DNA from: Flavobacterium gilvum
GTDB lineage: Bacteria; Bacteroidota; Bacteroidia; Flavobacteriales; Flavobacteriaceae
Direction: 5' to 3'
Assembly (NCBI RefSeq): GCF_001761465.1
Contig: NZ_CP017479.1
Span: 3,472,001 to 3,536,000, forward strand
DNA length: 64,000 bases
In this document: piece by piece, positions 17,736 to 26,684 of the stretch
Numbering within the stretch: the stretch's first letter is position 1
How the letters are laid out: every line of letters starts with the position of its first letter
The notes under the pieces: generated by a model
Told to the model about the DNA's origin: nothing
What the model saw: only the letters and a program-made list of their open reading frames with translations
The model's database searches: none
Translations under genes and position numbers: made by a program

Positions 17736-20700
17736 TTAAAACCCAACGTTTAAACCTATACTGAATGATTTCATGATTGGATAACTAAAAGCACTTCCTT
17801 GAGGATCCCAATACTTAGTAAAATTACCCAATACAAATAAATTTGAACCGGTAGCGTATAATTTTAAGTTGTTTATTCCTTTAATATGAGATAATTCTGC
17901 AAAGTCATATCCAAAGTTTAAGTATGATAATCTTATATAATCATTCTTTTTCAACCAGTAATTAGAAAGTTTGTTAGTCGTAGAATTTGCACCTTCTTGA
18001 GCCCAAATTTTAGGCAATGTAGCATTCGGGTTTTCTGGAGTCCAGCTATCATCATACCAACCTTTGTACATACGGTTCCATTCTACTCCACCATTGATCT
18101 CCTGCCAAGATTTTACCGACCCTGTACTACCTGAGAATACTACATCAAGAGAAAATCCTTTAAAATCTCCTCCAAAATTCAGGCCATAGTTTGTTGGCGT
18201 ATTATCTTTAACTAAATCTACTTTATCATAATCATCAATGATATTATCAGGCTTACCAGTTGGACCACTAATATCTTTGATTGGCAACATCCCCAAGAAT
18301 GGCACCCATCCGTCTACTTTATAACCAGGGTGTGCCGCATTAAATGCATTCAAATCTGCTTGTGTACGAATAATTGGTTCTGTTTCAAATCCTACAATTC
18401 TATCTAAAGATTTTCCTACTGGTATATTAATTGGTAATGCATTTGTAGCATAATCTTGAGTTATAACTTTATTTGAACCACGGTTTACTGTTAACGTTGC
18501 ATAATAGTTCAATTTATTCCAACTGTTTCTATATCCAAGGCTGAAATCAAAACCTTGGGCTTTAATTTCACCATAATTTTCTTGCGGAAGAGTTCTACTA
18601 AAAGAAGTAGGAACACTCGCTATTCTTGGAGCCAAAATATCATAAGTATCACGCCAGTAATACTCAAAGGTTGTATTCCAATGTTTAAGGAAATCTATAT
18701 CGATACCAACATTATAATCCTTAGTTTTCTCCCATGTAAGGTTTGGATTTACAATACTTCCGTATCTCACCCCTGGAGATGGAGCAGGTGTTTCTCCAAA
18801 ATAGGCAGTACTACCTAATGCAAAAGTTTGTTGCCATTGATATTCTAAACCAGTTCCTACTCTGTCATTACCTGTAAGTCCTCCTGAAGCCCGCAATTTT
18901 ACTCTTTGAACATGGTCTTTTAAATTACTAAAGAAATTTTCTTCAGAAAGTACCCAACCCACAGAAACTGAAGGGAAGAATCCCCAACGTTCTGTTTTTG
19001 CAAAATTCATCGATCCATCTTCACGGAATACGAAAGTAGCCAAATATTTACCATCATAACTATAATTCGCTTGTCCGTAAACCGACTTACGACCCGTTTT
19101 AGCACTATTAGGTCCACCAGCATCCGTATCAGCTCTCGAACCACTAAATGCCCACCATTGGTCCGTAAGATACAAAGGAACTTTTTCTCTGTATCCATTT
19201 ACTCCATCATTTTCAGCTTCGGCAGCCTCATACCCTAATACTCCTTGAACGGAATGTTTACCAAAATTGTGGTCATAATTGGCTTGGAAATTTATTTGAT
19301 GGTCATCTGCCCAACTTGCATTTTTTCTAAGAGATGGAAAACTGATCGAAGTGTTATTTTTATATCTTAAAATTTGAGAATCATCTGTTGATATGATACG
19401 TCCCGTTGCATTCATCGGCATTACAGCCATTGAATAGAATTTTCTATAGGCTCTGTAATGATTGTTTACCCAACTTTTTGCATATGATGCTTTTACTTTT
19501 AATCCCTCAACACCGGGAATTTTGTAACTCAAATTAATATTTACATCTGGTTTAAAGTTGTTTGTTTTAGTATAACCACCTTCTCTATTAGATTCGGCAC
19601 CTACGTTTGCAATCCAACCATAATCAATATATTGACCGCCTTTGGTATATACCGGTTGCCATGGTTGCCAAACGTTTAGTTTTCTATAAGCAGCTTCTGG
19701 TCCTTCAAATGTATCTGTGTCTGTATCTTGCTCTTGAAATCCGATACCTGCAAAAAACTGTAAATCCTTTGTGATATTGGCAGTAGTATTAAAACGTGCA
19801 TTTGTTTTATTATACCCATAAGCCTTAACAAATGTTGTTTGCTTCACATTAGACAAACCTGCAAAATATTTCACTTTGTCACTTCCGCCACTTACGCTAA
19901 AGTTTTGTGTTTTCAACGTTGGATTTGTCCATATTTCATCCAATTGATCGTATCCCCAACCATTGTTAATAGTTTGAAGATAAGCTAAATCCTCAGGAGT
20001 GTGATATCTCCAATCGCCAACAGGAACCATTCTATTTGAAAGTAAACCTAATTCAACAGCCGAAGTTCGGTCTGCAGATTTGGTACGAGAATCTTGACCA
20101 TAACTATAAGAATAGTCAATTCTCATTTTACCTGCTTCTCCTCTTTTTGTTGTAACAAGTATTACACCTCCAGCAGAACGAGCACCATAGATTGAAGCTG
20201 CAGCCGCATCCTTCAACACCGTCATTGTTTCAATCTCATTTGGCGATAAATTGTTAAAATCACCACTACCTTTGACAATACCGTCAATTACGTATAGAAC
20301 AGGTTGACTAGTAGAAGATGAATTTTTTCTTATCGAAATTGATGGCTGTGAACCAGGAACACCACTTGTAGAACCAACAACAACCCCAGCAAGACGCCCC
20401 TGAAGAAGGTTACCTGCAGAAGTAGTAGCAGCCATTCTCAAATCGTCTGATACTTTCATTGTTACTACAGAACCCGTGATGTTTTTCTTGGCTTGAGAAG
20501 CATACCCAGTAACAATTACTTCGTCTAGATTTTTAATACCTTGAGCCAGTTTAACATTTATTGAAGTCTTACCTTTAACCGGTACCGTTTGTGTTGTAAA
20601 ACCAATATACGAAATTACTAACACACTGTCTTCCGGTGCTTCTATAGTGAAGCCCCCATCCATATCAGTAAGTACTGCATTTGTAGTCCCTTGTACAGCG

Positions 20701-20891
20701 ACTGTAGCACCTGCAACTGGCACACCTTTTTCATCGGTAATAACTCCAGTCACTTTTTTTAATTTCTGCTCATCGATGGTTTTCTTAATTGCAGCTCTTT
20801 TTACATTCATCGCCATATCGTTAGAAAAAGCGTTTGAGTTTAGAGCAAGCAATGCCACCATCATAAAAATGATTTTCTTATTATAATGCAT
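17736..20891 (-). CDS. SusC/RagA-family TonB-dependent outer-membrane glycan transporter (pair 1)
   Basis: A full-length SusC-like protein of 1051 residues. It has a signal peptide (about 1-23), a carboxypeptidase-regulatory-like beta domain (about 46-118, VTGVITDEKGVPVAGATV), a TonB-box-like LDEVIVTGY at 122-130, a plug domain containing YVIDGIVKGSGDFNNL and SIYGARSAGGVILVTTKRG, then a long beta-barrel ending in an aromatic residue (LNVGF), as usual for outer-membrane barrels. It takes up oligosaccharides captured by its SusD partner using TonB energy. It is the first gene of the operon running down to coordinate 18. The preceding intergenic region, over 1.1 kb, carries several candidate operators. 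The substrate is inferred from context and is not visible in the sequence. Confidence 0.95.
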   Translation of the reverse strand: MHYNKKIIFMMVALLALNSNAFSNDMAMNVKRAAIKKTIDEQKLKKVTGVITDEKGVPVAGATVAVQGTTNAVLTDMDGGFTIEAPEDSVLVISYIGFTTQTVPVKGKTSINVKLAQGIKNLDEVIVTGYASQAKKNITGSVVTMKVSDDLRMAATTSAGNLLQGRLAGVVVGSTSGVPGSQPSISIRKNSSSTSQPVLYVIDGIVKGSGDFNNLSPNEIETMTVLKDAAAASIYGARSAGGVILVTTKRGEAGKMRIDYSYSYGQDSRTKSADRTSAVELGLLSNRMVPVGDWRYHTPEDLAYLQTINNGWGYDQLDEIWTNPTLKTQNFSVSGGSDKVKYFAGLSNVKQTTFVKAYGYNKTNARFNTTANITKDLQFFAGIGFQEQDTDTDTFEGPEAAYRKLNVWQPWQPVYTKGGQYIDYGWIANVGAESNREGGYTKTNNFKPDVNINLSYKIPGVEGLKVKASYAKSWVNNHYRAYRKFYSMAVMPMNATGRIISTDDSQILRYKNNTSISFPSLRKNASWADDHQINFQANYDHNFGKHSVQGVLGYEAAEAENDGVNGYREKVPLYLTDQWWAFSGSRADTDAGGPNSAKTGRKSVYGQANYSYDGKYLATFVFREDGSMNFAKTERWGFFPSVSVGWVLSEENFFSNLKDHVQRVKLRASGGLTGNDRVGTGLEYQWQQTFALGSTAYFGETPAPSPGVRYGSIVNPNLTWEKTKDYNVGIDIDFLKHWNTTFEYYWRDTYDILAPRIASVPTSFSRTLPQENYGEIKAQGFDFSLGYRNSWNKLNYYATLTVNRGSNKVITQDYATNALPINIPVGKSLDRIVGFETEPIIRTQADLNAFNAAHPGYKVDGWVPFLGMLPIKDISGPTGKPDNIIDDYDKVDLVKDNTPTNYGLNFGGDFKGFSLDVVFSGSTGSVKSWQEINGGVEWNRMYKGWYDDSWTPENPNATLPKIWAQEGANSTTNKLSNYWLKKNDYIRLSYLNFGYDFAELSHIKGINNLKLYATGSNLFVLGNFTKYWDPQGSAFSYPIMKSFSIGLNVGF

Positions 20892-21045
20892 AAATATTGT
20901 TTTTAGAAATTTAAACTTTAGTAAAATCCACTCTCAGAAGATGTTTTGCAATATTTGCCCATCTTTCTGAAATCGCACTGCTAGATCATTTGGAAGACTT
21001 GTAAATCGGGAGATATCCTACATCTCTCGATTTTTTTGTATAATC

Positions 21046-21053
21046 CAAATATA
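21046..21053 (-). promoter_or_regulatory. Possible Bacteroidota -7 promoter element upstream of SusC pair 1
   Basis: The minus strand reads TATATTTG, matching the TAnnTTTG -7 consensus of Bacteroidota sigma factors. It lies about 155 bp before the SusC start. I do not see a good TTG-type -33 element at the expected spacing, so this is tentative. Confidence 0.3.
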
Positions 21054-21300
21054 CATCATCAGGTTAATCGCTTTGTTTTCTCATCTTTATTTAGATTTTT
21101 GGTTAGTATTATAGTTTTTGAAATTTATTTTAGAGCGGACTTAGGTTATCACCCACTTATTACCATGTTAATTGTTTGTTCAAATTTTATTTATTTATTT
21201 CTATTTATGTAATTCTTTGTCGACAACCTAATTAAGCATATAAAAAATCAAAAGAATGAAATGAAAACAACTCTCCTAATTTTTTTTCATTTTTAAATAT

Positions 21301-21338
21301 TCAATCGTTTTAGTTTTTATTAAATCGTTTTAGTTTTT
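21301..21338. promoter_or_regulatory. Two direct repeats of a TAAATCGTTTTA-like operator motif
   Basis: AATCGTTTTAGTTTTT occurs at 21303-21318 and again at 21323-21338, a period of 20 bp, so both copies face the same side of the helix. Each contains a near-palindromic 12-mer with a central CG (TCAATCGTTTTA at 21301-21312, TAAATCGTTTTA at 21321-21332). Related 12-mers occur before other units in the window. It is probably a regulator-binding site. The central CG resembles LacI-family operators, while the 20-bp direct spacing would also suit an AraC-type protein. Confidence 0.45.
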
Positions 21339-21563
21339 TAAGAAAAAAAACACATCAAAAATCATTCAAAAAATTTTTTCATCTTCACAATTCTATAGAG
21401 AAAATTCCAGTATTAATAAAATAAACAATGATTTATTACTGAAATACAAATAATGAAATGTAGCTTTTTTTAACCCTAATTTTTGATTTCTTTAAATTAA
21501 TTTTATGATTACATAGCTAAACTATATATAATATTTTTATTAAACAAGAAAAAAAGTAAAAAT

Positions 21564-21600
21564 TGTGTTCGAACACAGTAAAAAAATGTTCTCGAGCACA
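21564..21600. promoter_or_regulatory. Tandem 14-bp palindromes, candidate double operator
   Basis: TGTGTTCGAACACA at 21564-21577 is a perfect palindrome. TGTTCTCGAGCACA at 21587-21600 is one mismatch from perfect. Their centres are 23 bp apart, about two helical turns. Both have a central CG and TGT/ACA outer arms and sit in very AT-rich surroundings, so they stand out. They are probably bound by a dimeric repressor or activator not identified in the window. Confidence 0.45.
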
Positions 21601-22009
21601 AAAAAATTTAAAAAAAATATTTTTTGTAGTAAATTTATCTTAATTCAAAATCAGACAGTAAGATGAATTACTTGAAAATTTAAAATAAGTGTTTAATTTA
21701 CAATTAAATAATCATTACACTTAAACAAAAATTACAATTTTTTAGAGGATTAAACTTTAAAAAAAATTAATGCTTTTTTTTACTGAAGAAAAAAATTAAA
21801 CATTGGAGTCGAGCTTTATTTAAAACATAAAATTCTGATTTCCAGAAAACGATTATTGATTTACTAACCTAAAAACGAATTCTTATTAAGCAGTAATATT
21901 TAGCCTTTATTATAGCAATTACAGTCACGTTCACTAAGCTCCTTAGGAGTGTTATATTTTATAACGCTTTACAGTATTTTACCAACTATTTTTGACTATT
22001 AAACCTTAG

Positions 22010-22054
22010 AAAAAAAAAAAAACTGCGCAAAGTCAGGTACATTTACGCAGTTTT
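22010..22054 (-). terminator. Rho-independent terminator of the nucleosidase gene
   Basis: The arms at 22019-22031 and 22042-22054 pair 12 of 13 bases around a 10-nt loop. On the minus strand the stem is followed by a run of about 13 T (A run at 22010-22022). It lies about 25 bp past the stop codon of the gene at 22078 and should insulate it from the SusC operon leader. Confidence 0.85.
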
Positions 22055-22077
22055 CAGATAAATGGGTAGTTCAGAAA

Positions 22078-22671
22078 TCATTCTTTCTGATTTATTTTTA
22101 AAATTTTTCCGTAGGCTTCGGCGGCTTTATGAACTTGAACCGCCCAATCTTCGGCAGCATTATCATCGGCACCATCTGAAATATATTTTAAGCATAAAAA
22201 CGGAATATTCTCTTTCATTGCAATCATTGCCAATGCATAAGCTTCCATATCTACAACATTGTACAAGACTTCTGAATGCGCCATTTCAAAACTGTCACCA
22301 GTTCCACAGATTCCTTCTTTAAGTACATCCATTTTTAAGCCATGTTCCAAAACCGTAGGCAGTCCGGAAAGTGGTGTTTCATATTGCTGAAAACCTAAAC
22401 CACGCACATCCATATCTCTTTGTATGAATTTAGTACAGCAAATCACATCGCCTTTTTGAAAAAAGTTACTTCCTGCCGACCCCAGATTAACAATCAATGA
22501 AGGTCTCTTTTGTTGTATTTTTTTTGTCAATTCATAGGCTGCATTCACCTTTCCGATTCCTGTTATAAGTGTACTACAGTTTTCAAAAACATTCGCAGCT
22601 TCAGATTCCAGAGCAAAAGAAAATAATACATCTTCTATTTTAAATGACTGTTCTTTATTTATTTCTATCAT
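22078..22671 (-). CDS. Nucleoside phosphorylase-fold nucleosidase, probably MTA/SAH nucleosidase-like
   Basis: A 197-residue cytosolic protein of the PNP/UDP phosphorylase superfamily. Visible motifs are LITGIGKVNAAYE (about residues 34-46), a VNLGSAGS glycine loop (about 61-68), VVDMEAYALA, whose Met-Glu pair binds the nucleoside ribose in this superfamily, and KYISDGADDNA, equivalent to the catalytic-Asp loop of methylthioadenosine/S-adenosylhomocysteine nucleosidases. It is shorter than the E. coli enzyme (about 230 residues) but keeps the key motifs. A purine-rich AGGAAG lies upstream of the start. Strong terminators on both sides make it a separate unit. It is probably a housekeeping gene unrelated to glycan use, and exact nucleoside specificity is uncertain. 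Confidence 0.8.
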   Translation of the reverse strand: MIEINKEQSFKIEDVLFSFALESEAANVFENCSTLITGIGKVNAAYELTKKIQQKRPSLIVNLGSAGSNFFQKGDVICCTKFIQRDMDVRGLGFQQYETPLSGLPTVLEHGLKMDVLKEGICGTGDSFEMAHSEVLYNVVDMEAYALAMIAMKENIPFLCLKYISDGADDNAAEDWAVQVHKAAEAYGKILKINQKE

Positions 22672-22782
22672 CTTTTCTTCCTAAATATTATCATGCAAAA
22701 ATATCATATAAAATTTGATATTAATACTTAATAACTATTGTTGATCCTACAGCAATAATAATTAATTCGTTTACTAAAAACC

Positions 22783-22810
22783 AAAGAGACTACCATCTGA
22801 TAGTCTCTTT
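22783..22810. terminator. Bidirectional rho-independent terminator
   Basis: A perfect 10-bp stem, AAAGAGACTA (22783-22792) with TAGTCTCTTT (22801-22810), around an 8-nt loop. T-rich tracts follow on both strands. It lies downstream of the GH20 gene ending at 22947 and upstream of the nucleosidase. Confidence 0.8.
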
Positions 22811-22851
22811 TCGTTTAATCTAGGTAAAATTTCAAATGATATAATGATAAA

Positions 22852-22892
22852 AAAATAAGGGTTAACTTAATTAAAAAGTCTACCCTTATTTT
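22852..22892. terminator. Second hairpin terminator after the GH20 gene
   Basis: AAAATAAGGGT (22852-22862) pairs perfectly with ACCCTTATTTT (22882-22892) around a 19-nt loop, with T-rich ends on both strands. With the hairpin at 22783 it forms a tandem stop for minus-strand transcription from the GH20 gene. Confidence 0.65.
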
Positions 22893-22946
22893 CAAACTTA
22901 ATCGCTTTTTTGAAAAGCATCAAGGTAAATTAAAATCGAAAAATCA

Positions 22947-24611
22947 TTAATTATTCATAGGTTTTGTCAAAACAGTTTGATATTCGATAAAGAAGTTAGC
23001 TCCCCACAAAGTATATCTTTTTTTCTGTGTCTCAATTTTTGTTTGGAATTGTGACCAGTCTCTATTTTCTTTTGGAGACCATAATACTTCGCTTAAAGCG
23101 CTTAAACGTGGGAAAATCATGTATTCTACTTTCGCAGGAGTTTGCATGTATTCTGTCCAAACGTTTCCTTGAGCTCCCATAACATATTTGGCTTCATCGG
23201 CAGTTAATTCTTTTGGAACTGGTTCATAACTGTAAATTTTTTCCAAGTTTGTAAAGCCCCCAATGGTAAGTTCTTTGTCATTTTTAGTTTGAGAGTGATC
23301 CAAATAAACATGACTTCCTGGTGTCATAATCACCTGGTGTTTGTCTTTGGCTGCAGTAATTCCTCCCTTTTCTCCCCTCCAACTCATTACAATCGCATTT
23401 GGTGCCAAACCTCCTTCGAGAATTTCATCCCATCCTATCAATGTTTTTCCTTTTGAATTGATGTATTTCTCCATACGCTGGATAAAATAACTTTGCAATT
23501 CATGTTCATCTTTCAAGCCTTTTTCTTTTATCATATTTTGACAAAATTCACTTCTTTTCCAAGCGTCTTTTGGAGATTCATCGCCACCTACATGAATGTA
23601 TTTTGAAGGAAACAAAGTTACCACTTCGTCGATAACGTCCTGCAAAAATTTGAATGTATATTCGGTTGGAGCATATACATCCGTAAAAACACCCCAAGTT
23701 TCCTGAACTAATTTGGTTCTCCCGTTTGCTAATTCTTCTTTACTTTTGTCTGAAATTATTTTATCAGAAAGTTGTGTTTTCTCCTGAGGGAAACAACTCA
23801 ACTCCGGATAAGCCGCAATTGCAGCACTACTATGTCCAGGCATTTCGATTTCGGGGATTACCGTTATAAAACGATCCGAGGCATACTTAACAATATCTTT
23901 GACTTCTTCCTGTGTATAAAAACCACCTTCGGGAGTATTATCACTTCCTGTACCTGGTGCATGGCCTATAATGGTTCCGTTTCTCTTAGAACCAATCTCA
24001 GTCAATTTAGGATATTTTTTAATTTCGATTCTCCACCCTTGATCTTCGGTTAAGTGCCAATGGAAATAATTCATTTTATGCAAAGCCAAATAATCGATGT
24101 ATTTCTTAACGAAAGCAACTGGAAAAAAATGACGCCCTACATCAAGCATAGCTCCTCTGTAAGCAAAACGAGGTTCGTCTTTAATATCTACCGATGCTAT
24201 TTTCAGACTAGTACTTTTTTCAACAGGTAACAACTGAATCAATGTTTGCATTCCGTAGAAAGTTCCAATTTCAGAATTACCATTAATTTCAACTCCTTTT
24301 CCGTTTGATTTTAATGTATATGCTTCTGCTTTTATACCATCAGTACTTTTACCGCTTTTTAACGTGACAAAATTTTTATTTGCTTTTTTTACAATCGGTA
24401 ATTTAAAACCGTAATGATCGGATAAATATTTATTCAGATAGTCGGCTGTTTGTTTGTCCTTATCACTTGAAACAACCAAACTCGTTTGTGAGTTAATCAC
24501 AAAGCTACCTTCATTTCTTGTAAGCTGTACCGGCTGAGGAATAATGTTTACTTCCTGAGCGAAAGATAATGTGCTACACAAAAGCAGCGCAAAGAAAAAT
24601 GATCTAACCAT
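22947..24611 (-). CDS. Secreted GH20 beta-N-acetylhexosaminidase (single-module)
   Basis: A 554-residue enzyme that removes terminal beta-linked GlcNAc or GalNAc by substrate-assisted catalysis. A signal peptide (1-19, ending LSFAQ) exports it. An N-terminal GH20b-type domain (about 20-145) is followed by the catalytic barrel with LDVGRHFFP, HWHLTEDQGWRIEIKKYPKL (184-203), EIEMPGH (254-260) and the IHVGGDE motif, where D344 and E345 are the stabilising and acid/base residues. There is no added C-terminal domain, unlike the GH20 at 39230. It starts 33 bp after the NagB/PIG-L fusion gene and is almost certainly co-transcribed with it, linking GlcNAc release to GlcN-6-phosphate catabolism. Tandem terminators follow. 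Confidence 0.95.
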   Translation of the reverse strand: MVRSFFFALLLCSTLSFAQEVNIIPQPVQLTRNEGSFVINSQTSLVVSSDKDKQTADYLNKYLSDHYGFKLPIVKKANKNFVTLKSGKSTDGIKAEAYTLKSNGKGVEINGNSEIGTFYGMQTLIQLLPVEKSTSLKIASVDIKDEPRFAYRGAMLDVGRHFFPVAFVKKYIDYLALHKMNYFHWHLTEDQGWRIEIKKYPKLTEIGSKRNGTIIGHAPGTGSDNTPEGGFYTQEEVKDIVKYASDRFITVIPEIEMPGHSSAAIAAYPELSCFPQEKTQLSDKIISDKSKEELANGRTKLVQETWGVFTDVYAPTEYTFKFLQDVIDEVVTLFPSKYIHVGGDESPKDAWKRSEFCQNMIKEKGLKDEHELQSYFIQRMEKYINSKGKTLIGWDEILEGGLAPNAIVMSWRGEKGGITAAKDKHQVIMTPGSHVYLDHSQTKNDKELTIGGFTNLEKIYSYEPVPKELTADEAKYVMGAQGNVWTEYMQTPAKVEYMIFPRLSALSEVLWSPKENRDWSQFQTKIETQKKRYTLWGANFFIEYQTVLTKPMNN

Positions 24612-24644
24612 AATTTAATATTTTTAATTAATTATTTTTTTCTT

Positions 24645-26585
24645 TTAATATTCCCATCTCACAAAAGCTTCCATTGCGGCATAAGTCGCAAGGCCGAGCT
24701 GTTTGTAGAACTGGGCAGTTTCCTTGTTTCTGTCTTCGGCTCTTTGCCAGAATTCCCTTGAATCAGTTCCTTGGAATACTACACCGTCTTTTTGGGATTG
24801 GTGTTTGAAGATTCCGTGACGTTTTGCCAGCACTTGATCCGGACTCATCGGAACGGCCATTTCAATCTCGTCAATTCCCCATTCCTGCCAAGCACCTCGG
24901 TAGAGCCACAACCAGCAGTCTTTCATAAAATCTTTTGGTTTAAGTCGTTTGGTTGCCTCAAAAATGGCGTCCAGACACACTTTGTGAGTTCCGTGTGGAT
25001 CGGCCAAATCTCCTGCGGCATAAATCTGGTGCGGTTTAATCTTTTCAATCAAATCCATCGTAATGAGAATATCTTCCTCGCCAATAGGATTTTTCTCAAT
25101 CGCCCCTGTTTCGTAGAAAGGAAGTTCCATAAAGTGAATCTGACTGTCTGGCAAACCTACGAAATGGCTCGTGGCACGGGCTTCTCCTTTTCGGATTAAA
25201 CCTTTAATATATCTTACTTCAGGAATATCAATTTCACTGGTTTTTTTGTTTCTAAGGAAAGTTTCCGCTTTTTTGTAAATAGTGTCTGCCTCGGCACTTT
25301 TGATACCGAATTTTTCATTATAATCAATCACAAAATTCGCAAAACGAAGCGCTTCATCATCGGCCACTGCTATGTTTCCAGAGGTTTGATACGCCACATG
25401 CACTTCATGTCCCTGTTCCTGTAATCTCATGAAAGTTCCTCCCATACTGATGATATCGTCATCGGGATGTGGACTGAAAAGGAGCACTCTTTTTTTCGCA
25501 GGTTCGGCTCTTTCGGGTCTGTTGGCATCATCGGCGTTGGGTTTTCCTCCCGGCCATCCGGTGATGGTATTTTGCAGTTTGTTGAATATTTTAATGTTGA
25601 TATCATAAGCTGGACCCGAATCAGCCAATAAATCGCTCATTCCGTTTTCGATATAATCGGCATCGGTAAGCATCAAGATTGGTTTTTTCAAATGAAGTGC
25701 CAATCCCAAAACCGCTTTTCGGATTAATTTGTCGGTCCAAACCACTTTTTCCACTAACCAAGGCGTGTTGATTCTCGTTAATTTGGAAGAAGCTTCTTTG
25801 TCTAAAACAAAAACCGCATTTTTATGTTCTTGCAAAAACGAAGCCGGAACTAAATTGGTTACCTGCCCTTCGGCGGAAGCCTTAATAATATTGGATTTTC
25901 CAACTCCCCAAGCCATCAAAATGACTTGTTTGGCTTCCATAATTTTTTTAACTCCCAGCGTGATGGCCGTTCTTGGAGTATTGTTTAGTCCAAGGAAATC
26001 TCCGCTGGCAGCCACTCTTGTGATGTGGTCCAAAGCCACCAATCTTGTTTTGGAATTCTGCAAAGACCCCGATTCGTTGAATCCGATATGCCCGTTTCCT
26101 CCAATTCCGAGAATCTGCAAATCGATTCCGCCCAAAGCCTCAATCTTTGCTTCATAATTGGCACAAAATTCCGCAATCTCTTCTTTGGATAAAGTTCCAT
26201 CGGGAATATGCACATTTTCTGGAAGGATATCCACTTGGTCAAACAGCAATTCCTTCATGAATCGAACATAACTGTTAATTGAATCCGGTTCCATCGGGTA
26301 ATATTCGTCCAAATTGAAAGAAATCACGTTTTTAAAACTCAATCCTTCTTCTTTGTGCAAACGAACCAATTCGGCATACAAACCTTTTGGCGAAGATCCT
26401 GTTGCCAGTCCCAAAATACAAGCTTCGTTATTTTCCTGCTTTGATTTTATAAGTGACGCTATTTCCTGAGCAACGGCAGCCGAAGCTACTGTCGAGTTCT
26501 CAAAAACTACGGTGTTAATGTTCTCAAATCGTTTCTCAAATCCGGTGGATTTGTCAATACTGCTCTTTAACATTTTTGATTCCAT
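24645..26585 (-). CDS. nagB: Glucosamine-6-phosphate deaminase (NagB)-like and PIG-L/LmbE deacetylase-like fusion, copy 1
   Basis: A 646-residue cytosolic fusion. Residues about 20-290 are NagB-like: GLATGSSPKGLY, SFNLDEYYPM (D93), GNGHIGFNESGS (H166, E171) and LGVKKIM. Residues about 365-640 are a PIG-L/LmbE deacetylase-like domain with SPHPDDDIISMGGT (metal-site HPDDD at 373-377) and DPHGTHKVC. The expected role is conversion of GlcN-6-phosphate to fructose-6-phosphate, and the second domain may act on an N-acetylated sugar. In E. coli NagB the motif is NDGH with catalytic Asp141; here that position is Asn (N164), so the chemistry of ring opening may differ. It is probably co-transcribed with the GH20 gene 33 bp downstream. 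A similar fusion lies at 58202. Confidence 0.82.
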   Translation of the reverse strand: MESKMLKSSIDKSTGFEKRFENINTVVFENSTVASAAVAQEIASLIKSKQENNEACILGLATGSSPKGLYAELVRLHKEEGLSFKNVISFNLDEYYPMEPDSINSYVRFMKELLFDQVDILPENVHIPDGTLSKEEIAEFCANYEAKIEALGGIDLQILGIGGNGHIGFNESGSLQNSKTRLVALDHITRVAASGDFLGLNNTPRTAITLGVKKIMEAKQVILMAWGVGKSNIIKASAEGQVTNLVPASFLQEHKNAVFVLDKEASSKLTRINTPWLVEKVVWTDKLIRKAVLGLALHLKKPILMLTDADYIENGMSDLLADSGPAYDINIKIFNKLQNTITGWPGGKPNADDANRPERAEPAKKRVLLFSPHPDDDIISMGGTFMRLQEQGHEVHVAYQTSGNIAVADDEALRFANFVIDYNEKFGIKSAEADTIYKKAETFLRNKKTSEIDIPEVRYIKGLIRKGEARATSHFVGLPDSQIHFMELPFYETGAIEKNPIGEEDILITMDLIEKIKPHQIYAAGDLADPHGTHKVCLDAIFEATKRLKPKDFMKDCWLWLYRGAWQEWGIDEIEMAVPMSPDQVLAKRHGIFKHQSQKDGVVFQGTDSREFWQRAEDRNKETAQFYKQLGLATYAAMEAFVRWEY

Positions 26586-26684
26586 TATTTTTATTTTTAA
26601 ACATTTATCAATTCTATTCGCAACTGGTTAATAATTGTGTTTTTTACAAATTAAAAAAACATTTTACCAGATACAATTAATTTT

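Larger units (their letters stand above)
20892..22009. other. Long AT-rich non-coding leader upstream of SusC pair 1
   Basis: About 1.1 kb between the SusC start and the terminator of the nucleosidase gene, with no convincing ORF. It holds a possible -7 box near 21046, a 20-bp-period direct repeat at 21301-21338, and two adjacent 14-bp palindromes at 21564-21600. The rest is A/T-rich with poly-A and poly-T runs. A small RNA or long 5' leader is possible, but nothing in the sequence proves one. Confidence 0.6.
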
